Part shown: positions 1 through 5,654 of the stretch, in pieces
Layout of the letters: each line of letters begins with the position of its first letter
Position numbering within the stretch: position 1 is the stretch's first letter
From: Acidobacteriota bacterium
Lineage (GTDB): Bacteria > Acidobacteriota > Terriglobia > Terriglobales > Acidobacteriaceae
DNA: 11,439 nt
Reading direction: 5' to 3'
Assembly (NCBI GenBank): GCA_028873155.1
Contig: JAGWML010000082.1
Location: 1-11,439 of the forward strand
Program-made: the position numbers and the translations under genes
Notes under the pieces: model-generated
Databases searched by the model: none
What the model was told of the DNA's origin: nothing
What the model saw: only the letters and a program-made list of their open reading frames with translations

Positions 1-136
1 CGGTTGCCCTCCGGATGCTAGCCCATTATGGCATGGGGATTGACGGCGTCCAGCTGGCAGTTCCTTCGCAATCAATAAATTGCCGTTCGCGGTGCACCAC
101 AGAATTCGCGCAGGAATCTGCGAGTGAACAATTCGC
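1..136. other. Left edge, no convincing gene
   Basis: I see no supported gene here. The third forward frame is open from the window edge to a TGA at 138-140 (about 45 codons) and could be the tail of a gene that begins outside the window. It shows no recognisable motif, and its end runs straight into the arsR promoter. No hairpin followed by a T tract is visible. Confidence 0.3.
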
Positions 137-166
137 TTGACAGGCAACCAAAGAGTTGCCTATTGT
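137..166 (+). promoter_or_regulatory. Predicted promoter of the arsR-SRPBCC operon
   Basis: A perfect -35 hexamer TTGACA lies at 137-142. After an 18-base spacer comes TATTGT at 161-166, a 4 of 6 match to the -10 consensus. Transcription would begin near 173, only about 8 bases before the ATG at 181. That fits the absence of a Shine-Dalgarno sequence before that start. A palindrome fills the spacer, so a bound repressor would block RNA polymerase. The promoter is predicted from sequence only. Confidence 0.55.
143..160. promoter_or_regulatory. Palindromic operator copy 1 (arsR promoter spacer)
   Basis: GGCAAC and GTTGCC form an inverted repeat with a 6-base centre, located between the -35 and -10 elements. 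Together with the bases that follow, it matches a second copy 29 bases downstream in 19 of 21 positions (144-164 against 173-193). It is probably the binding site of the ArsR-type repressor encoded immediately downstream. Confidence 0.55.
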
Positions 167-172
167 AGTTAT

Positions 173-188
173 GCAACCAAATGGTTGC
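173..188. promoter_or_regulatory. Palindromic operator copy 2 (over the arsR start codon)
   Basis: GCAACC-AAAT-GGTTGC is a perfect inverted repeat. The ATG at 181-183 lies in its centre, so the operator encodes the first residues (MVA). From memory, many ArsR proteins paired with SRPBCC proteins begin with MVNY-like residues, which would reflect the same operator built into the start codon. Binding here would cover the predicted transcription start near 173. Confidence 0.55.
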
Positions 189-519
189 CTATTCCACGAT
201 GAACGATGACGCCGTCTTCAAGGCGCTTGCAGACGCGAGCCGCCGCAAACTTCTCGACCGGTTGCGCCAAAAGAACGGCCAGACGCTGAGCGAGCTGTGC
301 CATGGGCTGGAGATGACCCGGCAGGCAGTTGCGAAGCACCTGGCGATTCTGCAGAAGGCCAACCTTGTGGCATGGAGGCGCGAAGGCCGGGAGCGGCTGC
401 ACTTCATCAATCCCGTGCCCATCCACTCAATCGCCGAGCGCTGGATCAGCAAATTCGAGCATCCCCGCTTGCAGGCGCTGGCAAAACTGAAAAGAAACCT
501 GGAGGGAAAAGAGTCATGA
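181..519 (+). CDS. ArsR-family winged-helix repressor
   Basis: This is a 112-residue DNA-binding repressor of the ArsR/SmtB fold. The stretch AVFKALADASRRKLLDRL (residues 11-28) is the typical first helix of the family. A helix-turn-helix follows at about 36-63 (LSELCHGLEMTRQAVAKHL, then the wing with REGRERLHF at 67-75). The metal-sensing ELCVCDL motif of true ArsR proteins is absent, so metal sensing is unlikely. Instead it matches the subgroup that sits next to AHSA1-like SRPBCC genes, and that gene does follow with a 4-base ATGA overlap. An alternative start at ATG 199 would remove six residues. I keep 181 because the MVAYS start resembles family members and the operator spans it. It probably represses its own operon through the two palindromes upstream. 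The effector is unknown. Confidence 0.85.
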   Translation: MVAYSTMNDDAVFKALADASRRKLLDRLRQKNGQTLSELCHGLEMTRQAVAKHLAILQKANLVAWRREGRERLHFINPVPIHSIAERWISKFEHPRLQALAKLKRNLEGKES

Positions 520-986
520 GCCAATCGGCCGTGAGCAGTTTCGTCTACGTCACCTTCATTCGCACGACCCCTGAGAAGCTATGGTCCGCGCTTACGGATG
601 CCAACCTCATGAAGGAGTACTGGTTCGGCATGCATATCGAGTCGGAATGGCGGAAGGGGGCCGACTGGAAGATGTTCTTCCCGGATGGACGGGTCGCAGA
701 CACTGGTGAGATTCTTGAGTTCGACCAGCCAAAGCGGATGCAGCTCAAGTGGCGCAATGAGTTCCGGCCGGAGCTGAAGGCGGAGGGCTTCGCACTCTGC
801 ACCATCGAGCTCGAACCGGTCGGCGCTGCCGTGAAGCTGACCATCACCCACTCCATGGAGCGCGCGGGCTCGAAGTTCATTCAAGCCGTATCAGGCGGCT
901 GGCCCAAGATTCTCTCCAACCTGAAATCTCTGCTCGAAACCGGCGAGATCGTTCTGACGCAAGCCGATCATTCGCACGCGCGATGA
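516..986 (+). CDS. SRPBCC / AHSA1-domain protein
   Basis: A 156-residue protein of the START/Bet v 1-like (SRPBCC) superfamily, in the group named after the Hsp90 ATPase activator homology domain. Family-typical features are FIRTTPEKLWSALTD (14-28), the MKEYWFG stretch (32-38), the GEILEFDQPKRMQLKW strand region (64-79) and the C-terminal helix GGWPKILSNLKSLLETGE (127-144). The fold binds hydrophobic ligands in a cavity, and no ligand can be inferred here. The open frame extends upstream inside arsR. The ATG at 516 is chosen because GGAGGG at 501-506 precedes it at a good distance and because it gives the ATGA overlap with the arsR stop, a sign of translational coupling. It has no signal peptide and is probably cytoplasmic. 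The pairing suggests that the regulator controls this gene; direct Hsp90 activation is not implied. Confidence 0.85.
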   Translation: MSQSAVSSFVYVTFIRTTPEKLWSALTDANLMKEYWFGMHIESEWRKGADWKMFFPDGRVADTGEILEFDQPKRMQLKWRNEFRPELKAEGFALCTIELEPVGAAVKLTITHSMERAGSKFIQAVSGGWPKILSNLKSLLETGEIVLTQADHSHAR

Positions 987-1034
987 ACCCATTCCGCCAC
1001 GTGCGTCGAGGCCGCGCTTTGCATGAGGGAAGGG

Positions 1035-1055
1035 TCTCGATTCTGGAATCAGAGA
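1035..1055. terminator. Weak hairpin after the SRPBCC gene
   Basis: TCTCGATT and AATC-A-GAGA pair around a CTGG loop with one bulged A. It lies about 50 bases past the SRPBCC stop. No T tract follows, so intrinsic termination is doubtful. The rest of the 987-1146 gap holds no gene that I can support, only a 9-base repeat (GCTTTGCAT at 1016 and 1069) that may be chance. Confidence 0.25.
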
Positions 1056-1134
1056 AAGCACCAAACCGGCTTTGCATCTCCGATACCTCCCTGAGCGGCG
1101 TGCGCATCGCGATTCGACGCGCGTCGCGCGCCGT

Positions 1135-1140
1135 TACAAT
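1135..1140 (+). promoter_or_regulatory. Predicted -10 element giving a leaderless pfkB-family mRNA
   Basis: TACAAT (5 of 6 match to TATAAT) ends 6 bases before the ATG at 1147, so transcription should start at or next to the start codon. No Shine-Dalgarno sequence is present between the two. No good -35 hexamer is visible; the best region is the ATTCGAC stretch near 1112-1118. Confidence 0.45.
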
Positions 1141-1146
1141 ACCCGC

Positions 1147-2085
1147 ATGACCAAGCCGCCTCTGGTTGACCTTGTGGGCGTGGGGCTCAACGCCACAGAC
1201 ACGCTCATCCCGCTCACCACCTATCCCGAGCGCGGCTCCAAGGTCCAATTCACGCAGGCCTCCGTCCAGCCGGGCGGCCAGACGGCCTCCACCGTCTTCG
1301 CCTGCCAGCTCTGGGGCCTCGCCACGCGCTACGTGGGCAAGCTCGGCGATGACCCCGCCGCCATGCTTCATCTGAGAGAGTTCGCCCGCGCGGGCGTCGA
1401 TGCCCGCATCGTCACCGCGCCGCAAACGGCCAGCGCGCAGTCCGTCATTCTTGTCGATGAGGGCGGCGAGCGCACGGTGCTTAACCAGCGCAACCCCCGC
1501 GTGCAGCTCACCCCCGCCGACCTGCAGCGCGAATGGATTACTCAGGCCCGCGCCCTCCACGTCGATGGCCTGGAAACCGCCGCTGCCACACTGGCCACCT
1601 CGTGGGCGCGCCAGGCCGGCATTCCCACCATCGCTGACCTCGACGAACTCTATCCGGGCGTCGAGGATCTTGTCGCCAACATTGATTACCTCATCGTCAG
1701 CCGGGACTTCCCTGCTGCACTCACGGGCGAGCGCACCCTCGAACGGGCTCTGCGCACGCTGATGCGCCGCTTTGGCTGCACCGTCACCGCCGCAACGCTG
1801 GGCCATGAGGGCGTGCTCGCGTGGGATGGCGAAAACTTCCATCTTCGCCCCGCCTACCAGGTGCATGTGGCAGACACCACCGGCGCCGGCGACATCTTCC
1901 ACGCCGGCTTCATCTACGGATTGCTGCAGGGTTGGCCACTTCCGCGCTCACTCGACTTTGCCTGCGCCGCCGCCGCGCTCAACTGCACCGCCCAGGGCGC
2001 GCGTGGCCACATCGCGCCGGCCAGCGAGATTGAGTCCCTGATGGCGACGGCGCCACGCTACGCGGCCGCGCCCGTGCTGGATTGA
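1147..2085 (+). CDS. PfkB-family carbohydrate kinase
   Basis: A 312-residue cytoplasmic sugar kinase of the ribokinase/PfkB family, transferring phosphate from ATP to a sugar or sugar-acid hydroxyl. Residues 5-16 (PLVDLVGVGLNA) form the first strand. The family glycines of the substrate site appear in QPGGQTAST (41-49), and the phosphate-loop region KLGDD is at 65-69. The C-terminal PfkB signature DTTGAGD is at 243-249, with Asp249 as the predicted catalytic base and the anion hole just before it. Length is normal for ribokinase-type enzymes. The start at 1147 is chosen over an in-frame ATG at 1072 because homology begins there and a -10 element sits directly upstream. Ribose, fructose, ketodeoxygluconate and nucleosides are all possible substrates, and the sequence does not decide. 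Its neighbour is a secreted alpha-galactosidase-like enzyme, but galactose itself is usually phosphorylated by GHMP kinases. Confidence 0.88.
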   Translation: MTKPPLVDLVGVGLNATDTLIPLTTYPERGSKVQFTQASVQPGGQTASTVFACQLWGLATRYVGKLGDDPAAMLHLREFARAGVDARIVTAPQTASAQSVILVDEGGERTVLNQRNPRVQLTPADLQREWITQARALHVDGLETAAATLATSWARQAGIPTIADLDELYPGVEDLVANIDYLIVSRDFPAALTGERTLERALRTLMRRFGCTVTAATLGHEGVLAWDGENFHLRPAYQVHVADTTGAGDIFHAGFIYGLLQGWPLPRSLDFACAAAALNCTAQGARGHIAPASEIESLMATAPRYAAAPVLD

Positions 2086-2087
2086 GA

Positions 2088-2121
2088 GGCCGTCGAGCAA
2101 ATTCAATTGCCGTCGACGGCC
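2088..2121 (+). terminator. Stem-loop after the PfkB-family gene
   Basis: GGCCGTCGA (2088-2096) and TCGACGGCC (2113-2121) form a perfect 9-base-pair stem with a 16-base loop, beginning 3 bases past the kinase stop. No run of T follows, so it may be a weak terminator, an mRNA-stabilising structure or part of the control region of the next gene. Its right arm also lies in a 12-base self-complementary sequence (GCCGTCGACGGC, 2109-2120). Confidence 0.4.
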
Positions 2122-2151
2122 ATGCGGGCTTAGTATTCTCTGGCAATTGAA
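2102..2151. promoter_or_regulatory. 10-bp inverted repeat flanking the predicted GH27 promoter
   Basis: TTCAATTGCC (2102-2111) is repeated in inverse orientation as GGCAATTGAA (2142-2151), with exactly matching arms 40 bases apart centre to centre. Each arm contains the self-complementary CAATTG. The spacer includes TATTCT (2134-2139), a candidate -10 element. The right arm would lie at the transcription start of the GH27 gene. This looks like a pair of operator sites, or less likely an RNA hairpin. The left arm overlaps the loop and right arm of the stem at 2088-2121. Confidence 0.4.
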
Positions 2152-2176
2152 ATCGTTTACAGAAGGGTCTGAACCC

Positions 2177-3397
2177 ATGCGTCTCGCTGCCTCCCTCACG
2201 CTTCCATCGATCGCCGCCTTCGCTTGTCTGGTCCTGCTCTCTCCGCCCGCGCCGCAGGCGCAGCCGGCCCCATCGCAGGTGGCCGCCACCCCGCCCATGG
2301 GCTGGAACAGCTGGAACTACTTTGCCACGCGCGTCACAGATCAAGACATCCGCAACGCCGCCGACCAGATCGTCGCCACCGGTATGAAAGACGCCGGCTA
2401 TGTCTACATCAATATCGACGACACCTGGGAGGGCGAGCGCGACGCCAGCGGCGTGCTCCACACCAACTCAAAATTCCCCGACATGAAGGCTCTCGCGGAC
2501 TACGTCCACTCCAGGGGGCTCAAGCTCGGCATCTACTCCGGTCCCGGCACAAAAACCTGCGGCGGCTATGCGGCCTCGCTCGGCCATGAGGAGCAGGACG
2601 CGAAGATGTACGCGGACTGGGGCATCGACTATCTCAAGTACGACCTTTGCAGCTTCATTCCCGACGTGATGCTGAAGCAGGCACCGCATGATAAAGCGGG
2701 GCAGATGCGGCTGATGGTGGCCGCCTACGAAAAGATGGGCAAGGCGCTTCAGTCGACCGGCCGCCCCATCGTCTACTCGCTCTGCCAGTACGGCTGGGAC
2801 TCGCCCTGGGAGTGGGCGCCTGCGCTCGGCGGCAACCTCTGGCGTACCACCGGCGACATCAACGCCCAGTGGGATCGCATCTACACGATCCTTTCGCAGC
2901 AGGAAGGTCTGGAGAAATACGCCGGGCCCGGCCACTGGAACGACCCCGACATGCTGGAAGTGGGCAATGGCAAGCTCACACTCGCTGAAAACCGCGCGCA
3001 CTTCTCCATGTGGGCGATGCTGGCCTCGCCCCTGCTTGCCGGCAACGACCTGCCCAACATGAAGCCGGAGATCAAGGCGATCCTCACCAACCGCGACGTC
3101 ATTGCCATCGATCAGGACGCGCTCGGCCGGCAGACCAGCCGCGTCTACTCCGACGGCGAAGTGGATGTCTGGGCGCGTCCGCTTGCCGGGGGTGCCATGG
3201 CCGTCGCCATCCTCAACGCGGGCAGCGACCGCGTCGCCACGCATCCCTTCCACCTTGACCTTGCCAAGCTTGGTCTGCACGGCGCGCAGCAGGGCAAAGA
3301 CCTGTGGACCGGCAAGGCCATCGAACTCACCAACAACATGCCCATTGAGATCGCCAGCCACGACGTGCTGCTCGTCCGCATCGCCGAGCCGAAGTAA
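2177..3397 (+). CDS. Secreted GH27 alpha-galactosidase-like glycosidase
   Basis: A 406-residue exported retaining glycosidase of family GH27 (clan GH-D), which removes terminal alpha-galactosyl residues from oligo- and polysaccharides. A Sec signal peptide covers about residues 1-28. The (beta/alpha)8 barrel follows with TPPMGWNSWNYF (38-49), YINIDDTW (77-84), LGIYSGPGTKTCGG (117-130), then DYLKYDLC (151-158), where Asp156 is the predicted nucleophile. In WRTTGDI (222-228) Asp227 is the predicted acid/base. GHWNDPDMLEVGNG (252-265) completes the usual active-site set, and a C-terminal beta domain runs from about 315. The start at 2177 is preferred over an in-frame ATG at 2147 because GAAGGG (2162-2167) lies upstream and the protein then begins with its signal peptide. 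GH27 also contains alpha-N-acetylgalactosaminidases and beta-L-arabinopyranosidases, so exact specificity is open. All key residues are intact. Confidence 0.92.
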   Translation: MRLAASLTLPSIAAFACLVLLSPPAPQAQPAPSQVAATPPMGWNSWNYFATRVTDQDIRNAADQIVATGMKDAGYVYINIDDTWEGERDASGVLHTNSKFPDMKALADYVHSRGLKLGIYSGPGTKTCGGYAASLGHEEQDAKMYADWGIDYLKYDLCSFIPDVMLKQAPHDKAGQMRLMVAAYEKMGKALQSTGRPIVYSLCQYGWDSPWEWAPALGGNLWRTTGDINAQWDRIYTILSQQEGLEKYAGPGHWNDPDMLEVGNGKLTLAENRAHFSMWAMLASPLLAGNDLPNMKPEIKAILTNRDVIAIDQDALGRQTSRVYSDGEVDVWARPLAGGAMAVAILNAGSDRVATHPFHLDLAKLGLHGAQQGKDLWTGKAIELTNNMPIEIASHDVLLVRIAEPK

Positions 3398-3609
3398 GCG
3401 GCGGTCAGTCGAGCATAGCCCACAGATGCGTCGTAGACCTCCGGTGTCAGAATAACCAGGGGCGCCCCATCCATGGTGTCCGCACAGCGCGCGGGATGGG
3501 TGGGAGACGACAGTCCCCGACCCCCATTGATTTTTAATTTCCCTGCGCTGTATGCAGGCAGTGGTATGCTTGCCGCTCCCCATAGGTATGCCCCAGGAGG
3601 CAAACATCC
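3398..3609. other. Gap between the GH27 gene and the two-repeat secreted protein gene
   Basis: No gene is supported in these 212 bases. They contain a 10-base palindrome GGGGCGCCCC (3459-3468), a T-rich stretch at 3527-3540, a small CCTGC/GCAGG stem (3542-3558), an extended -10-like TGGTATGCT (3562-3570) that could start transcription near 3577, and AGGAGG (3595-3600), a strong ribosome-binding site for the ATG at 3610. The extended -10 has no good -35 partner and is only a candidate. Confidence 0.35.
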
Positions 3610-4455
3610 ATGAAGCAAAGCAACCACTTGATCGCCCCACTGTGCGTTTTATTGGCTGGGCTCACCCTCAGCGCTACCCCCGCGGCCCTTGCCCAGCAGG
3701 AAGCCGGCCAGGTCCACACCCCCAGCAACTACCTCTACCTGACCAACCTGGGTCTCAAGCCCGGCCAGAGCAATGCCTTCGCAAAGCTTGAAGCCGATGA
3801 AGTTGCGGCCCGGCGCGCCGCCAATGCCCCGAGTCACTACGTTGCCATGTGGCCCATCACGGGCAACGACCATGTCCTCTACATACATGGCTTTGACTCT
3901 TTCGCCAACCTGCAAAAGGACCACGATGCGACCGTGGCCATGTCGAAGCTGAGCGATACGCTCAACGCAGACAACGCTCAGGAAGCGGCCCTCGTCACTG
4001 AGCGTCACACCAGCATCTACTCCTACGCGAAGGATCTCAGTTTTGGTGCTCCGATTGATCTGTCCAAAATGCGCTTCATGCGCATCCTGCTCTTCCACAT
4101 CCGCTCCGGGCATCGCCAGGATTTTGAGCATGCGGTGAAGCTCAGCATCAAGGCCTACCAGACGGCGCTCCCTGAAGCGCATTGGGCCATGTTTGACAAG
4201 ATGTACGGCGCCGGCAGCGACAACACCTATATCCTTGTCACCCCGATGGAATCACTCTCGGCCGTCGACGTCATGCGCGAAAACGGCAAGAAGTTCCGTG
4301 AGGCCGTGGGCGAAGATCAGCTCGATGTGCTCAGAAAGAGCTTGTCCGCAGCGGTCGAAAACTCTGAGAGTGATCTCTTCTCTTTTGGTCCCAAGATCAG
4401 CTACGTTCCCGATTCGTGGCTTACATCAGCGCCCGACTTCTGGGGCAAGAAGTAG
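3610..4455 (+). CDS. Secreted protein of unknown function with two similar halves
   Basis: A 281-residue exported protein that I do not recognise by name. A Sec signal peptide covers about residues 1-28 (hydrophobic core LCVLLAGLTL, cleavage likely after ALA). AGGAGG at 3595-3600 fixes the start. The mature protein appears to contain two copies of one small alpha/beta unit. The first runs from about 41 to 100 (YLYLTNLGLKPGQSNAF, then PSHYVAMW at 74-81, then LYIHGF). The second runs from about 155 to 220 (RFMRILLFHIRSGHRQDF, then EAHWAMFDKMYG at 189-200, then YILVTP). The pattern of strand, G-x-x-x-x-F helix, then H-x-x-AM and a closing strand resembles dimeric alpha/beta-barrel (ferredoxin-like, NIPSNAP/ABM-type) proteins. 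That fold assignment is inference. No catalytic motif is evident. It lies downstream of the GH27 gene but has its own control region. Confidence 0.75.
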   Translation: MKQSNHLIAPLCVLLAGLTLSATPAALAQQEAGQVHTPSNYLYLTNLGLKPGQSNAFAKLEADEVAARRAANAPSHYVAMWPITGNDHVLYIHGFDSFANLQKDHDATVAMSKLSDTLNADNAQEAALVTERHTSIYSYAKDLSFGAPIDLSKMRFMRILLFHIRSGHRQDFEHAVKLSIKAYQTALPEAHWAMFDKMYGAGSDNTYILVTPMESLSAVDVMRENGKKFREAVGEDQLDVLRKSLSAAVENSESDLFSFGPKISYVPDSWLTSAPDFWGKK

Positions 4456-4486
4456 GCAACCTCACGCATCTATCCGACTGCCAGCA

Positions 4487-4512
4487 AGGCCCAACCCGTC
4501 ATGGATGGGCCT
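4487..4512 (+). terminator. Hairpin behind the two-repeat secreted protein gene
   Basis: AGGCCCA (4487-4493) and TGGGCCT (4506-4512) form a perfect 7-base-pair stem about 30 bases past the stop. No T tract follows. It may assist the stronger hairpin 29 bases further on. Confidence 0.3.
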
Positions 4513-4540
4513 GAAGCAATCACTCCATGTACACAGAAAG

Positions 4541-4567
4541 ACGCCCGGCTGCATCATGGCCGGGCGT
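4541..4567. terminator. Bidirectional intrinsic terminator between convergent genes
   Basis: ACGCCCGGC (4541-4549) and GCCGGGCGT (4559-4567) form a perfect 9-base-pair GC-rich stem with a 9-base loop. The plus-strand transcript continues into ACTTATTGCTT and the minus-strand transcript into CTTTCTGTGT, so both sides have a partial U tract. It lies in the 152-base gap between genes that converge, and can end both. Confidence 0.7.
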
Positions 4568-4607
4568 ACTTATTGCTTGCGCGAACCGGGCAGGCTCGCG
4601 GATCGCT

Positions 4608-5654
4608 CTAGTCGTCTTCCTTTGCGAACGCCTCCGCTTCCTTGTCCATCTCCTCTGCGGCGACGCCGTGCGAGATCAGCGCCACGCGGTAGCGGAAGAC
4701 CGCTGTCTGCCCCTTGTCGAGTGTGTAGTTGAATGGAGGCTGGCTGGCATCAAAAATGCTGCGCCCCAGCGGATTTGCGGCGAAGAGACCGTAGCCACGC
4801 GCATGCCAGTAGGTCGGGTAGCCAGGATTCTTCGGATGATCGAAGATCGCAATCGTCGCGGTATGATCGCCGGTGTGACCCGTCAGCGTGCACCACTTGC
4901 CGCGCGTGCCCCACACGGCGTCGCCCTTCACGCCCTCGCTTGTGAGATACACGCCGGTTGCATCGCTGGTGTCTGCGGAGGCAACCTTGGTGGGCCGCCC
5001 GCTCGCATCCATGAAGACGCCGCCTTTTTCCGTCGGCGACTCCAGCCACTTGGCCACCCGCATGCCGAGCAGGCCTTCTTTGTCGTCGTTGAAGACCGCG
5101 CGATCCAGCGCCTTGAGCGTGATGACCTGATCGATCACGCGTTCATGCGCACGCTTCAGAAAGACATAGCGCGTGGTCTCATCCAGAATGCGCTGGCCCT
5201 GGCCCGTCACCCACACGGATTCGACGACCAGTTCGCCGCGGGTGGGCCCGCTCTTCGTGGAGACGATCTTCGTCTCCAGAATCGTGCCCATCTTGCTGCG
5301 ATTCTCTTCCTTGATGGCGTCGGAGTTGTTCCAGAAATCGAACCCGTTCACATTGCCGTAGTTGAACCACAGGCCTGCGTGATGCGGATGGTCCACGCGC
5401 TCGCCGGGCCGCGGTTGGAGCGGAAAGCCCCGCGTCACGGTGACACCCTCATCATCCACAAGCGGATACAGCACCGGTTTCTTGAGCGACGTGGGCCAGA
5501 TGTACGAGGTAAACGGCTCGCCGTCGATGGTGATGTCGACGCGCCGGCTCGCCTCGTCGGCGGCGACCTTTACGCCGCCGCCCGTCGCGGCATACGCTTG
5601 CGCTCCCAGCATCATTGCGGGCATCAACACTCCCATGCACACAACACTACGCAT
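4608..5654 (-). CDS. Exported DUF6807 protein (PmoA-like label)
   Basis: A 348-residue exported protein of the DUF6807 family. Databases sometimes call this family PmoA, but it has no similarity in design to the membrane methane monooxygenase subunit, and its role is not established. A signal peptide covers about 1-22 (ending AQAYA). The family motif DHPHHAGLWF (88-97) is followed by NVNGFDFWNN (101-110). The clustered histidines suggest a metal or substrate site, which is inference. Later conserved-looking stretches are HTATIAIFDHPKNPGYPTYW (264-283) and the RGYGLFAANPLG region (286-297). The start at 5654 is chosen because GGAGGC (5662-5667 on the plus map) precedes it and a signal peptide follows; the open frame extends to 5732 inside the neighbour. 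It overlaps the Gfo/Idh gene by 8 bases, so the two are very likely co-translated and act together on a sugar-type substrate in the periplasm. Confidence 0.85.
   Translation of the reverse strand: MRSVVCMGVLMPAMMLGAQAYAATGGGVKVAADEASRRVDITIDGEPFTSYIWPTSLKKPVLYPLVDDEGVTVTRGFPLQPRPGERVDHPHHAGLWFNYGNVNGFDFWNNSDAIKEENRSKMGTILETKIVSTKSGPTRGELVVESVWVTGQGQRILDETTRYVFLKRAHERVIDQVITLKALDRAVFNDDKEGLLGMRVAKWLESPTEKGGVFMDASGRPTKVASADTSDATGVYLTSEGVKGDAVWGTRGKWCTLTGHTGDHTATIAIFDHPKNPGYPTYWHARGYGLFAANPLGRSIFDASQPPFNYTLDKGQTAVFRYRVALISHGVAAEEMDKEAEAFAKEDD

Noticed and set aside
1016..1077. Direct repeat GCTTTGCAT (1016-1024 and 1069-1077)
   Set aside because: Only 9 bases, no symmetry and no link to a promoter; probably chance.
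877..1902. 341-codon open frame on the minus strand
   Set aside because: It lies antisense to the PfkB-family kinase, whose motifs are unmistakable, and its translation is low-complexity and rich in Gly, Ala and Arg, as expected from a high-GC shadow frame.
3459..3468. Palindrome GGGGCGCCCC as an operator or terminator
   Set aside because: Ten bases of pure GC are easily found by chance in DNA of this composition, no loop or T tract is present, and nothing nearby repeats it.
2468..3640. 390-codon open frame on the minus strand
   Set aside because: Antisense to the GH27 gene with its intact catalytic motifs; the translation shows no domain and no ribosome-binding site supports it.
4608..5654. 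Annotation as a methane oxygenase subunit (PmoA)
   Set aside because: The protein has a signal peptide and a soluble beta-rich pattern with a histidine motif and none of the membrane helices of particulate methane monooxygenase; the label is a carried-over family name.
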